From NCBI RefSeq assembly GCF_007748115.1, contig NZ_CP036289.1:1984001-2048000 (forward strand): a DNA stretch of 64,000 bases, read 5' to 3'. Origin of the DNA: Bremerella volcania. GTDB lineage: Bacteria; Planctomycetota; Planctomycetia; Pirellulales; Pirellulaceae. Below, in pieces: positions 1-9,173 of this stretch (within the stretch, counting starts at the first letter, position 1; each line of letters opens with the position of its first letter). The position numbers were made by a program, and so were the translations under genes. A model generated the notes under the pieces. That model was not told the origin of the DNA. It did no database searches and worked only from the letters and a program-made list of their open reading frames with translations.

Positions 1-2467
1 GTTGCTCGGCGTTTTGTGGGTTGCTCTTCTCCGGTGCAAGCTGCTGGCCTTGTTGCATATCCTTCTCTTTCAGGTATTCCTGAATCCGTTCGAAGGCATC
101 GCCATCTTGCGAACCATCGGAAGCGACCGGCTCTTGCTGACGCTCGACGGTCGAGTTCTCGTTGGGCTGGGTCGAAGCGTCTCCTTGTTGCAACTCGCCA
201 CCCTTGTTCGGATCGCCTGCTTTGCCGGTGCCGCTGCCATTGGGCTGGCCTGTTTGGTCCGATTGGTTCTGCTCGCGCTGCTGATTGTCCGAGGCCTGCG
301 AGGCTTCCCCCCCTTTGCCGCCGTTGGATTGAGACTGCGACTCTTGGTCTCCACCTTCTTGCTGCGATTGGCCCATGCCTCCTTCGCCCGACTGGGGATC
401 ACCCTCTTGAGGTTCGCCTGACTGCTGCTCGCCTTCCTGGGGCTCGGAACCTTTGCCTTGTTGGGGCTCTTGGTTCTTATCCCCTTGTTCCTTCTTCGAC
501 GAGCTTCCGCTTCCTTGGCCCGACTGCTGGTCTTCCGACTCGCCGTTGTTTTCGCCTTCTTGAGGTTTGTCGGATTGTCCCTTCATCCCTTCCTGGTTGG
601 AATCGCCGCCGGAGTTGCCTTCGCTTTGGTTCTCTTCGTTTCCTTTTTCCCCTTCCGACATATCGCCGGAGTCGCCTGACTCTGAGCCCTTGCCTTGCTG
701 GTCTCCTTGCTCGCCGGAGTCGTTCGATTCGCTCTTGTCGTCCGACTGCTCACCTTGGTCGTCGGTCGAACCTTCTTCTTCCGACTTGCCTTGCTGATCT
801 CCGGCGATCGGCTCGACGATGCGGATCGTGCGTGGGTTGGTCTGGGCGACATTCGGCTTCAGATTGCCAGCGAAGTCGGTTCGTGTATCTTCCGCCACGC
901 CGATCAGCTTGACGATATCGCCAACTTCCAGCTTGTGCTGTTTGGGAACGAGCTTCCACGACTCGATTACCTGGCCGGACTTGGGTTGGTCGAGGAGTGA
1001 AGCTTCGATCGTCTTTTGCAGCCTTGGTCCACCTTCCTGGCTGATGGTACCGCTGACACGCATTTGCCGGATGCCGTAGTCGGGATCGATCGCACGCAGG
1101 CGAACATCGAGACTGCGGTTGGCGGGCAATTCCACTTCCGAAGCGGTCGGTTCCAGGTATTCGATCTCGGGCGGCAGATCCCGCACGACGTCGATGTGGT
1201 ACAGAACCGGATGCGGGTTGAGCACGCCGTCGTCGGTGCGGAAGCGGATCTGGTACGAGCGGAACTTGCCGGCGCTCCCGGCGTCGTTCATTTCCAAGGG
1301 GAAGCGGACCGAGGCTTTGATTGGCTCTTCCGAATTGACCTGCAAGGGAATCGTGTTGAGCGAGACGATGGGGGAATCGGCGACCGGGTCGAACTCGATG
1401 TAGGCCTTTTGAATGGGGCGATTGCTGACCGCGCGAATGGTGACCATCGTCCCTTCCAGGGCCCGGATGTGGCCATCCCCTTGTTGTTCCCACGATGCTT
1501 CCTGCGTGTACGACGGGAAGTCGTAACGCACAGACGCCACGTCGATCGATGGTGCTTCCAGCGTGGTGACCTCGAAGTCACGCGTGGCAGCGTCGCCGGC
1601 TTCGATGCGGTAGGTCAGGTCTTGCTGAATGCCTGAGTCGGACGTGCTCAACGTGGCGCGATAATCAAAGCCTTCTTTGCCTGGCTGAAGGGGAATGGCC
1701 TGATCGACGATCTGGCCATCTTTGGTGGAGTAGATGACCTCCAACCGGTCTCCTTCGCTGGCATCATACAACTTGACGACGACCTCGACTTCCTGCCCCT
1801 GGTAGATGCTTACGTCGCCAGGCTGTACGTCGACAATCTTGACCCGCGAAGGCCGGGCGATGTCGTTCCATGGCATCGCGATTCGAGCCGCGGTTTGCAG
1901 GGGGTTCTTCGGCGAAAGCATGGTGTACAAGCCGAACAAAACGGCGAGCCCCGCCAAGACGTAACCAATGCGAATCGCCTTCGTGTAATCGACCAGGTGT
2001 TCCAGCGACAGCGACGAGATGTCGGAAGCGGCCTGGGTTTCGACCGCATCGAGAATCGCCTTGTGCGTGCCCTGGTGGTTTTTGCTCAGGAAAAGAAAGT
2101 TGAGCAAACTGTTCTTTAGTTTCGGTTGGCCTTGCTCGATCATCTTGGCCGCGTAAAGCGGATTGATCGAATGAATGAGCAGGGGGGCGACATAAATCCA
2201 CAAAAAGCCGACTGCCGCGACCACGTAGACCAAAAACGCCATCAAGCGAGCCGCGAAGTTCAGACCGACGATCCAGTGATCGATGACGGCAAGCGTCAAG
2301 AGAAATAGCAGCGAACCGGCGGCAAACAACAGGATACCGGCAACCAACTCGGCCAGTTTGACGCTACGGCGGGTGCGATTGATCTTCCGACGGATCGAGT
2401 CGGTGCCAACCGATTGGGCTGGAACGGTCTTGGTCGGGGACATGCTGGATGAAGCGTCAGTCGACAT
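1..2467 (-). CDS. DUF4175-like large membrane protein with acidic Gln/Gly/Ser/Glu-rich tail (3' end outside window)
   Basis: Partial CDS running off the left edge; at least 822 residues are visible from the ATG at 2465-2467. The N-terminus has two hydrophobic segments (about residues 45-70 and 75-105), and a third lies near residue 170. A long extracytoplasmic part with beta-sandwich-like segments follows. From roughly residue 560 to the edge the chain is low complexity, dominated by Gln, Gly, Ser, Glu and Asp. This layout matches planctomycete DUF4175-type membrane proteins of unknown function. An exact TATAAT lies upstream on the minus strand at 2546-2551. Forward-strand ORFs over the low-complexity part are shadows. 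Family naming is from memory of such proteins, so function stays unassigned. Confidence 0.75.
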   Translation of the reverse strand, partial: MSTDASSSMSPTKTVPAQSVGTDSIRRKINRTRRSVKLAELVAGILLFAAGSLLFLLTLAVIDHWIVGLNFAARLMAFLVYVVAAVGFLWIYVAPLLIHSINPLYAAKMIEQGQPKLKNSLLNFLFLSKNHQGTHKAILDAVETQAASDISSLSLEHLVDYTKAIRIGYVLAGLAVLFGLYTMLSPKNPLQTAARIAMPWNDIARPSRVKIVDVQPGDVSIYQGQEVEVVVKLYDASEGDRLEVIYSTKDGQIVDQAIPLQPGKEGFDYRATLSTSDSGIQQDLTYRIEAGDAATRDFEVTTLEAPSIDVASVRYDFPSYTQEASWEQQGDGHIRALEGTMVTIRAVSNRPIQKAYIEFDPVADSPIVSLNTIPLQVNSEEPIKASVRFPLEMNDAGSAGKFRSYQIRFRTDDGVLNPHPVLYHIDVVRDLPPEIEYLEPTASEVELPANRSLDVRLRAIDPDYGIRQMRVSGTISQEGGPRLQKTIEASLLDQPKSGQVIESWKLVPKQHKLEVGDIVKLIGVAEDTRTDFAGNLKPNVAQTNPRTIRIVEPIAGDQQGKSEEEGSTDDQGEQSDDKSESNDSGEQGDQQGKGSESGDSGDMSEGEKGNEENQSEGNSGGDSNQEGMKGQSDKPQEGENNGESEDQQSGQGSGSSSKKEQGDKNQEPQQGKGSEPQEGEQQSGEPQEGDPQSGEGGMGQSQQEGGDQESQSQSNGGKGGEASQASDNQQREQNQSDQTGQPNGSGTGKAGDPNKGGELQQGDASTQPNENSTVERQQEPVASDGSQDGDAFERIQEYLKEKDMQQGQQLAPEKSNPQNAEQ

Positions 2468-2545
2468 AGGATCGTTGGCGATTGCCTGAAATGAGTTTGC
2501 CCGGGCTCGCAGCGCGCGCAGATGCGGAAAAGTAGGACCTTACCT

Positions 2546-2551
2546 ATTATA
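2546..2551 (-). promoter_or_regulatory. Candidate -10 box upstream of the DUF4175-like gene
   Basis: The minus strand reads TATAAT here, about 80 bases before the ATG at 2467 and in an AT-richer patch. No convincing -35 hexamer sits 16-18 bases upstream, so this is only a candidate. Confidence 0.3.
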
Positions 2552-2690
2552 GGAGACGATTAACAAACCGCAGGGGATTTCGGTCAAAAACCTGCTGGCC
2601 AAGCCCCCTACATTGGCGGGTGAGGCTCGTATGGTACCCATTGCGTCCAAAAAGGGCTCGAAAAGCACGTTTCGAGACCACAGTTCACGG

Positions 2691-4085
2691 TTATCGCGAC
2701 AATCGTGTCTTCGCGGTCGCGTAGAATTCGCGAAGCTGCTGCTGCTCGGCGACCGTCAGCTGGCTCCCGTCGACGTAGACTTCGTCCACGTGCGAAAGCT
2801 TTCGCAGGTAAGGGAGGTCACTGGCGTTGATCGGTGTGTTGAACAAAGCCACCCCACGCAAGTTTGGCAGCTCGGCCAGCTTCGAGAGCTTCTCACCACT
2901 GACGTTGGTATTGCTCAGGTCGATCCATTCCAGCGTCTTCACGGCGGTCAGGTGGTCGAGGACGTCGCCGTTGAGTTTCGTCCCGTGCAAGTGGATCTCG
3001 CGAAGACTCGGAAGACTTTGGATCGATTCCAGTCCGCTGCTGGTGATCTGCGTGTCGTTGAGCCTTAGCGTTTCGAGCGACTTCAAGCAGCGCAAGTTCG
3101 AGACGCCAGCGTCGGTAACTTTCGCGCCTGATAGGTCCAACTCGGCCAGGCAGGGGAAGTTGGTCACCGAGCCAAGGAACTGATCCCCGGCCCTGGTGCT
3201 GCTGAGGTCCAGTGATTGAAGCTTGGCCGCAGGTCGCGCCATCGGGCACGGGGCATCTTCCAAGGTCGAATTCTTGGCTGAAATCTGCTCGATGTTCGGC
3301 ATGCCTGCCAGTTGTGCCAGCCCGCTCATGGTGAGGTTGGTCCGATCGAAGTGAACTTCGACCAGACTCTGCATCTGCGAAACCTGTTGGGCCACCTCGT
3401 CGGTGATCTTCTCCCCTTGGAGGGACAATTTACCGAGACTCGGGAAGTCTTCGTTCTTCAGATACCAAGGCCCACTCAGGTCGGCTTCGGTGACGGTCAG
3501 GGTACTGAGCCGAGGCAGCTGCTTCAGGTAGTGGAAGCTCTGGTTGGTTACCGGTAACTGCTCAAGCTCGACGTGCTTCAGGTTTTGCAACTCTTCGAGG
3601 TACCAGATGCCGTGGTCCGAGATCTTCGTTTCGGCAATGCGAATCGCTTGCAGGCCGGGCAGTTCGGCGATGGTCGACATGCCGCCGTCATCGAGACTGT
3701 TATGCAGCTGAAGCTCGGCCAGCTGCGACATCTGTCGCAAACAATTTCGCACGTTGCCTGCTGGTGGCGTGTTGTGCAGGGAAAGAAGTTTCACCGAGGG
3801 AAGCTGCAGAAGCAATTCCCAGTGGTCGTCTTGCATTTTAGCCCCATCCACACGGATGCAGCCGTATTCAGGCCAGTTGACGATTTCGTCGGAAAGGGAA
3901 GCACCATAGCCGAACAAACAGCCGCTTTGTTCCAGCGTGGCAACAATGCGTTCGACTTCCGGGTCCATCGGCCCGCCGACATCAATGGGCACCGGTGGGA
4001 AAGCAACAGGGGCCTGGGCAGGTAAACTGCTAACGGTGGTCAGAACTGTCGCGACAATAAATAGTGAGAATGCCCCGCGCCGCAT
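2691..4085 (-). CDS. Secreted leucine-rich repeat protein
   Basis: 464 residues. The ATG at 4083-4085 is preceded by a strong AGGAGG-type ribosome site. Residues 1-25 form a signal peptide ending in LPAQA. The rest is a run of about a dozen ribonuclease-inhibitor-like LRRs of the bacterial type, with units such as LRLNDTQITSSGL and DLSGAKVTDAGV. These repeats build a curved protein-binding surface; no enzymatic domain is visible. It lies downstream of the LRR gene at 4304-5389 in the same direction with a 218-base gap. Its N-terminal region differs from the three sister LRR proteins nearby, so it is a more distant relative. The ligand is unknown. Confidence 0.85.
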   Translation of the reverse strand: MRRGAFSLFIVATVLTTVSSLPAQAPVAFPPVPIDVGGPMDPEVERIVATLEQSGCLFGYGASLSDEIVNWPEYGCIRVDGAKMQDDHWELLLQLPSVKLLSLHNTPPAGNVRNCLRQMSQLAELQLHNSLDDGGMSTIAELPGLQAIRIAETKISDHGIWYLEELQNLKHVELEQLPVTNQSFHYLKQLPRLSTLTVTEADLSGPWYLKNEDFPSLGKLSLQGEKITDEVAQQVSQMQSLVEVHFDRTNLTMSGLAQLAGMPNIEQISAKNSTLEDAPCPMARPAAKLQSLDLSSTRAGDQFLGSVTNFPCLAELDLSGAKVTDAGVSNLRCLKSLETLRLNDTQITSSGLESIQSLPSLREIHLHGTKLNGDVLDHLTAVKTLEWIDLSNTNVSGEKLSKLAELPNLRGVALFNTPINASDLPYLRKLSHVDEVYVDGSQLTVAEQQQLREFYATAKTRLSR

Positions 4086-4303
4086 TGATTACCCTCCTGA
4101 TGGTCGGGAAACTCGCCGCTGCGACTCCCGAATCGATCCGTCCATGCTTACCCCTGACGTATTGATCATTGAACGCCAGGAGCGGGGAAGTTTCAATATA
4201 GGAAGCCACTTAATCGGCAGATTTCGCGGAACCCGCATATTTCAACACGTCGTAACGCGAATTCCCCAACCGTTAAAGTGAATGTCACTCAGGAATCATT
4301 CGC

Positions 4304-5389
4304 TCAATTGTTGAGCGGGGCAATAACGCGAAGATTGGGAAGTTCCGCCGAGAGCCAATCGACTCCCTCTTGAGTCACGTCCGTGCTTCGCAAATGAAGC
4401 GTTTCCAATCCCTTGGCGTCTTTCAGATTCTTTAGACCGGTGTCGGTGATGGGGGTCAGGTTGAGATACAGATAATTGAGCGACGGCAGGCTACCGAGCG
4501 TCGTCATCGCGTCATCGATCAAATTGGAATGCGAAATGGTCATGTGCTGGACATTTTCCAGCCCCGATAGGGCCGTGAAGTTGTCGGATGGGAATTCGCA
4601 GTGGTGAAGATTCAAGTGCTCTAACTGCTTGAGCTTACGGAAGATCTCCATGTCGTTCGCACTGAACGAAACATTGGTCAGCGTGAGCGCCTTGAGGGTG
4701 GCAATCTGCGGAATCGTCTTGAGGGCACTACCAGGAATGTGCCCGAAATTAACCGACAACGTTCGCAGTGCTGGGAAGTTCTCGATCCCTTTCAGCGAGA
4801 CGTCCTTCGAGTTGGGATCGTAGATCGAAAGCTGATTCAGGTTCGGCAACCGGGCGAGGTAAGCGAAGTACGGCTCACAGTTTCCGTCGATTTTCAGCGT
4901 CAACTGTTCCAACTGCGTCAGCTCTTCCAGATACCACAGGCCGGCCGGCGAAAAGTTGTTGCCCCCCAATTGCAGCGAAATGAGATTCGACAGTTGGGCG
5001 ATCTGCATCAGATCGGCATCGGTTGGGCTGCCGAACACGTGCAAATGCTGAAGCTCGCCCAACTGCGTGATCGTGTTCCAGGTCAGCGGGCTCAACTCAA
5101 AATTAGCTCCCAGCCAAAGACGTTCGATCTTGGGCAGAACCAACAGGGCCTGCAGATTTTCGGGGTTGGCCTTGGTCGCGTAAAGGTTGACGTAGTAGGA
5201 AGTTTGATCGTCGTAGTTCTGATAGAATTGAACGTGAGCCCCGTTCTTTTCCAGCATTTGGATGGCTTTACGGATCTCGGGAGACTCGTAATCCCGATCA
5301 TCGGCTCGGGTGGAAGAAACGCCGATCGTCAGCACTGCCAGGGATAACGCCAGGATGAACTTACGAGAAGCGTTCGGCCAAAGGTTCAT
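4304..5389 (-). CDS. Secreted leucine-rich repeat protein (paralogue A)
   Basis: 361 residues from the ATG at 5387-5389, chosen because AAGGAA lies just upstream and a signal peptide (to about residue 29, ending STRA) then starts at residue 1; a GTG at 5437 would add 16 residues. The mature N-terminus has the block DRDYESPEIRKAI, which recurs in the proteins at 9174-10289 and 10388-11506. LRR units follow, ending with TDTGLKNL and a C-terminal RVIAPLNN, also shared. The protein is probably periplasmic or surface-exposed and used for protein-protein recognition; the partner is unknown. It faces away from the altronate dehydratase-type gene at 5537. Confidence 0.85.
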   Translation of the reverse strand: MNLWPNASRKFILALSLAVLTIGVSSTRADDRDYESPEIRKAIQMLEKNGAHVQFYQNYDDQTSYYVNLYATKANPENLQALLVLPKIERLWLGANFELSPLTWNTITQLGELQHLHVFGSPTDADLMQIAQLSNLISLQLGGNNFSPAGLWYLEELTQLEQLTLKIDGNCEPYFAYLARLPNLNQLSIYDPNSKDVSLKGIENFPALRTLSVNFGHIPGSALKTIPQIATLKALTLTNVSFSANDMEIFRKLKQLEHLNLHHCEFPSDNFTALSGLENVQHMTISHSNLIDDAMTTLGSLPSLNYLYLNLTPITDTGLKNLKDAKGLETLHLRSTDVTQEGVDWLSAELPNLRVIAPLNN

Positions 5390-5536
5390 CGAGGGTTCCT
5401 TGACGAGAGGGTAGGCTCGGTGGCGGAGGATTTTCACCCGGCAGCGAATTCGATACGATTCGAGCGTGGATGAAAGAGCGTTTCGGGACCGGCCCCAAAC
5501 GCATTGGTTATGAAAGCTAATTATAGGGTAACTGGC

Positions 5537-7093
5537 ATGCTTGACGAGAAAATTTCCCGATCACTCGTCATGCTGGACTCTTTCGACAACGTGGCTGTCG
5601 CCCGAGTACCCATTTCGGCCGGGACCTCCCTGAAATGCCCGGAAGGGGAGTTTTCAGCCGCAGATTCGATACCAGCCGGTCATAAGATCGCCGTCATCTC
5701 CATTGCCAAGGGAGCGTCGGTCTATAAGTACGGCCAGATCATCGGCCAGGCCACCGCCGATATCGCCCCGGGGGAGCACGTCCATTCCCACAACCTGGCC
5801 ATGGTCGAAGTCCATGCCGACTATGCCCCGTGTTCTCAAATCCCAGAGCCTCCGACGCCGATCGAAGATAAGACGTTCCAGGGATACGTCCGTGGCAACG
5901 ACAAAGTCGGGACGCGAAATTACCTGGCCGTGATCAGCACGGTGAACTGTTCGGCGAGCGTCGCCAAGTTCATCGCCCAGCGGTTTCCTGCGGAGGAACT
6001 TGCCAAGTACCCCAACGTCGACGGCGTCATTGCGATGAAGCACGAAGCGGGCTGCGGCATGCAGTTCGGTAGCGACGCGCATCATACGCTGAACCGCTTG
6101 ATGGCCGGCATCGCCAATCACCCCAACGTCGGCGGCTTTCTACTGGTGGGGCTGGGCTGCGAGACCGGTGCGATGGGATATCTGCTTCAGCAGCAGAACC
6201 TCATTCAGATTGAAGGCGTAAGCGGACCCAACGGGCCGGGGCCACTCGTCCTTTCGATGCAAGACGAAGGAGGCACGCTAAAGACCGTTGAAGCGGGGAT
6301 CGCTCAGGTCGCCCAGATGCTTCCCCAGGTGAATGCCATCGAGCGGCAGACCGTCTCGGCGCGGCATCTTTCGGTTGGTCTCGAGTGCGGCGGTAGTGAC
6401 GGCAACTCGGGTGTGACGGCCAATCCTGCGCTAGGCATCGCCAGCGACCGTATCGTGGCGTGCGGCGGAACGGCGATCCTGAGTGAAACCTCCGAGGTGT
6501 ACGGCGCCGAGCATTTGCTGACGCGGCGGGCCGTTTCTCCGGAAGTCGCCGCGAAGCTGATCGAGCGGATCGACTGGTGGAAGAACTATGTCGCCATGTT
6601 TGGCGCGCAGCTGGACAACAATCCTTCCCCAGGCAATAAGGCCGGCGGGCTGACCACCATCGCCGAGAAGTCACTCGGCGCCGTGGCCAAGGCGGGCAGC
6701 ACCGCCCTGGTCGACGTCTACCGCTATGCCGAGCCGGTCACGGCCAAAGGGTTGGTCTTCATGGATACGCCTGGCTACGATCCGGCGAGCGTCACCGGCA
6801 TGGTCGCAGGCGGGGCGAACGTCGTTTGCTTCACGACAGGGCGGGGGAGCTGTTTCGGCTGCAAGCCAACCCCTTCGATCAAGATCGCCACCAACACCCC
6901 GATGTACGAGCGAATGAGCGCCGACATGGACGTGAACGCCGGGACCGTGCTGGAAGGGGAATCGATCGTTTCGGCTGGCGAGCGGATCTTCGACGAGATC
7001 CTGGAAGTGGCCAGCGGCAAGAAGACCAAGAGCGAGCAGCAGGGGATCGGCGACGAGGAATTCGTCCCGTGGCTGGTCGGGCCGACCCTTTAA
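5537..7093 (+). CDS. UxaA-family altronate/galactarate dehydratase-type enzyme
   Basis: 518 residues from the ATG at 5537, which has AGGG eight bases upstream; an ATG at 5510 is an alternative without a ribosome site. The N-terminal ~90 residues match the SAF domain of UxaA (DNVAVARVPISAGTSL). After a linker comes the large hydratase domain with HEAGCGMQFG, GLGCETGAMGY, GLECGGSDGNSG and GRGSCFGCKPTPSIK. UxaA-type enzymes use ferrous iron to dehydrate D-altronate to 2-keto-3-deoxy-D-gluconate in hexuronate breakdown. Length and both domains fit a complete single-chain enzyme. No other hexuronate gene is adjacent, so the exact sugar acid substrate is not settled. Confidence 0.88.
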   Translation: MLDEKISRSLVMLDSFDNVAVARVPISAGTSLKCPEGEFSAADSIPAGHKIAVISIAKGASVYKYGQIIGQATADIAPGEHVHSHNLAMVEVHADYAPCSQIPEPPTPIEDKTFQGYVRGNDKVGTRNYLAVISTVNCSASVAKFIAQRFPAEELAKYPNVDGVIAMKHEAGCGMQFGSDAHHTLNRLMAGIANHPNVGGFLLVGLGCETGAMGYLLQQQNLIQIEGVSGPNGPGPLVLSMQDEGGTLKTVEAGIAQVAQMLPQVNAIERQTVSARHLSVGLECGGSDGNSGVTANPALGIASDRIVACGGTAILSETSEVYGAEHLLTRRAVSPEVAAKLIERIDWWKNYVAMFGAQLDNNPSPGNKAGGLTTIAEKSLGAVAKAGSTALVDVYRYAEPVTAKGLVFMDTPGYDPASVTGMVAGGANVVCFTTGRGSCFGCKPTPSIKIATNTPMYERMSADMDVNAGTVLEGESIVSAGERIFDEILEVASGKKTKSEQQGIGDEEFVPWLVGPTL

Positions 7094-7203
7094 CGCCAGG
7101 CAGCAATCTTTGCATTCGCCGTCGGCCTCATTTACTATGCGAAGAAGACTCCGCTCATTTCATCCTCTTGCTTTCACCCCTTTGATCTTCGGAGAGCCGG
7201 TCC

Positions 7204-8520
7204 GTGCGCAGCATTCTATTCTTGATTCTCGCTGGCGTCTTATCCTTTGCCTTGGTCGATTCCGCACTCGCGGCTGAGTTCCTGTCCGGCCAGGAAGTGA
7301 CCATTGCCTCCGACGAAACCTGGGACGGAGACGTCTACATCTTCGCTCAGTCGGCCACGGTCGAAGGGACCATCAAGGGAGACCTGGTCGTTTATGCCCA
7401 GCGGCTGCACATCTCCGGTACCGTCGAAGGGGGCGTGATCGCGGCGGCTCAAGAGATCTTGCTCGAGGGGACGTATGGCCGTTCCAGCCGTATTGCCTGT
7501 CAGGCCGCCAAGGTCGCTTCTGGTACCGAAATGAAGCGAGACCTGGTTGCCGCTTGCTACTCTTTGGAAATCGACAAGGGAGCCACGATCGATGGCGATC
7601 TGATCTACGCCGGCTTTCAAGCAATGCTCGGGGGAACCATTCAGGAAGATGTCTGGGCCGCAGTGAATCGCGCCGAAGTTTCCGGCAAGATCGGTCGCGA
7701 GTTGAGCATCACAACCGACTCGAATCACCAGCAAGGACCTCCACCTAATCAATATTGGCAAGATATGAAGCTGGTCGTAATTCCCATGGTGTCGCCTGGG
7801 CTGACGATTCACGAAGATGCGACCATCGGCGGCAAGCTGACCTATCATTCCCCCACCGAGGTCACGATCGACGACGGGGCCAAAGTGACCGGGCCGATCG
7901 AATGGATCGAGCCTGAGAAGCCTGCCCCGCGAGATCCCCAAGATAAGACCGACTACTTCTGGAATCAGCTGAAACGTTACGTCACGTTGCTGGTGATGGG
8001 CATTTTGATGGTCGTGTGCTGTCCTGCCACTTGCGGCGGAGCGGTCGATCAAATCGTGCAGCGTCCGATCGTCAGCTTTTTGGCAGGCGTGCTGGCGGTG
8101 CCTCTTTCGATCATTGCCTTGGGGGTGGTTGCGGGGTTGATCCTGTTGGTCCCCATGGCGTTTGGCTGGCTGACGCTCGATGGGTTAGCGGTTGCCGGAG
8201 CATTGATCGCGGTGTTTGGGATGGTGCTGTATGTGGGCAGCCTGGGGTATTTCTTCGTCTTCGGGGCTGCCGCCGTCACCAGCATTACCCTGGGACGCAT
8301 CGTCTTTTCCGATCACCCCATCACGTCGCGTGGGCGGTTGATCTTGGCGCTGGCGTTCGGGCTCGTCTTCTACGTCGTACTGACGTGCGTTCCCTATTTG
8401 CACGTAGGAGTGATCGTCGTGGCGATTCTGTTCGCGTTCGGCGGGATTTTCGTCTGGATGATGCGAGGCCTGTTCGGCTCGTCAGCCGAAAAAGCCAAGC
8501 CGGCGGCGAAGACGGCGTAA
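7204..8520 (+). CDS. Exported bactofilin-like polymer-forming protein with C-terminal membrane domain
   Basis: 438 residues from a GTG preceded by GGAGAG. Residues 1-23 are a signal peptide (ending SALA). Residues ~25-240 are a right-handed beta-helix of short hydrophobic/Gly-rich rungs (for example VEGTIKGDLVVYAQRLHISG), typical of polymer-forming bactofilin-type domains. From ~260 on there are five or so hydrophobic helices. Canonical bactofilins are small cytosolic scaffold proteins. Here a signal peptide would put the beta-helix outside the cytoplasmic membrane, anchored by the C-terminal helices. Related two-part proteins occur in other bacteria, but function is unknown. It follows the dehydratase by 110 bases with its own ribosome site. 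Confidence 0.8.
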   Translation: MRSILFLILAGVLSFALVDSALAAEFLSGQEVTIASDETWDGDVYIFAQSATVEGTIKGDLVVYAQRLHISGTVEGGVIAAAQEILLEGTYGRSSRIACQAAKVASGTEMKRDLVAACYSLEIDKGATIDGDLIYAGFQAMLGGTIQEDVWAAVNRAEVSGKIGRELSITTDSNHQQGPPPNQYWQDMKLVVIPMVSPGLTIHEDATIGGKLTYHSPTEVTIDDGAKVTGPIEWIEPEKPAPRDPQDKTDYFWNQLKRYVTLLVMGILMVVCCPATCGGAVDQIVQRPIVSFLAGVLAVPLSIIALGVVAGLILLVPMAFGWLTLDGLAVAGALIAVFGMVLYVGSLGYFFVFGAAAVTSITLGRIVFSDHPITSRGRLILALAFGLVFYVVLTCVPYLHVGVIVVAILFAFGGIFVWMMRGLFGSSAEKAKPAAKTA

Positions 8521-8537
8521 CGTTCCATTCAGTGGGA

Positions 8538-8646
8538 TGGGTGGCCGCAGGCCACAGGCGGCTAATGCAAAAGGCACGAACAAGATGGGTTGTCTCAATC
8601 ATCGGCAACGTCCATACATGAGCCGCTTGTCGGCGTCGCCGACCCA
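8538..8646. repeat. Intergenic inverted-repeat element (type D)
   Basis: Two imperfectly matching arms face each other: the left arm (8538-8567) starts TGGGTGGCCGCAGGCCAC and ends GGCGGCTAATG; the right arm (8617-8646), read on the minus strand, starts TGGGTCGGCGACGCC and ends AGCGGCTCATG. The left arm also contains its own palindrome GTGGCCGCAGGCCAC. It fills the space between two convergent genes, the usual position of REP or MITE-like repeats. Confidence 0.5.
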
Positions 8647-8664
8647 GAGATAGCTCTCTGGGTC
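8641..8664. terminator. Perfect hairpin between convergent genes
   Basis: GACCCAGAGA, a four-base loop, then TCTCTGGGTC form a perfect 10-bp stem. It sits between the stop of the bactofilin-like gene (8520) and the stop of the MEKHLA gene (8679). There is no long T-run, so termination is plausible but not certain. It overlaps the end of the inverted-repeat element. Confidence 0.45.
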
Positions 8665-8678
8665 ACCCTTATCTGCCA

Positions 8679-9164
8679 CTAATCAAGAAACGTCCACTGA
8701 TCGAACGTTGCGGCCTGACCGACATAGGTGCCGGCCGCGTCGCGCAGGTTCCAGACGATCGCCTTTTCGATGCGAAATCTTCGGCCGGTCGTGGCGATGC
8801 GGATCCCTTGGTAGTCGTCGACATAGCCATCGCGCGTGGTGCGCTCCAGCAGCTGCGCGCGTTCGTCACGGTGCATTGGCTCGGCGGTCATGCGCGACGG
8901 GGTTTGCAGCAAGGTCTCGACGTCGATTTTCCATAGCCGAAGCGCCGCTTGATTGCCGAAGTTGAGGATCGGATCGCGGGACGCGGTATGCGAGACGACG
9001 ACGAAGGGGGCCTCGAACACGCGTCGGGCATCCTCCTCTGCAGAGCCGCTGCGAGGGACGAGCTGATCGCCGAGAAGCTGGCAGTACGAATCGAGCAGAA
9101 TCTGCAGATGGGCGGGCCAGCCGTGTTCCAGCCATGGCTCCGCGGCAGGGTGGTCCTGGGGCAA
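8679..9164 (-). CDS. MEKHLA (PAS-related) domain protein
   Basis: 161 residues. The whole chain matches the MEKHLA domain, a PAS-like fold: ILNFGNQAALRLW, TPSRMTAEPMHRDER and GIRIATTGRRFRIEKA are characteristic stretches. In bacteria these are small cytosolic single-domain proteins of unclear role, possibly sensing; in plants the domain sits in HD-ZIP III regulators. The start is taken as TTG at 9162-9164, since no in-frame ATG exists upstream. It lies in exactly the same reading frame as the LRR gene before it, separated only by TGA GTA ACC AAG. The AGGAAGTGAG at the end of the LRR gene may act as its ribosome site, implying co-transcription. Confidence 0.75.
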   Translation of the reverse strand: MPQDHPAAEPWLEHGWPAHLQILLDSYCQLLGDQLVPRSGSAEEDARRVFEAPFVVVSHTASRDPILNFGNQAALRLWKIDVETLLQTPSRMTAEPMHRDERAQLLERTTRDGYVDDYQGIRIATTGRRFRIEKAIVWNLRDAAGTYVGQAATFDQWTFLD

Positions 9165-9173
9165 CTTGGTTAC

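Noticed and set aside
16-912. Long forward ORFs over the first kilobase
   Set aside because: They are antisense to the low-complexity tail of the DUF4175-like gene; the repetitive codons keep several frames open. No start site or domain supports them.
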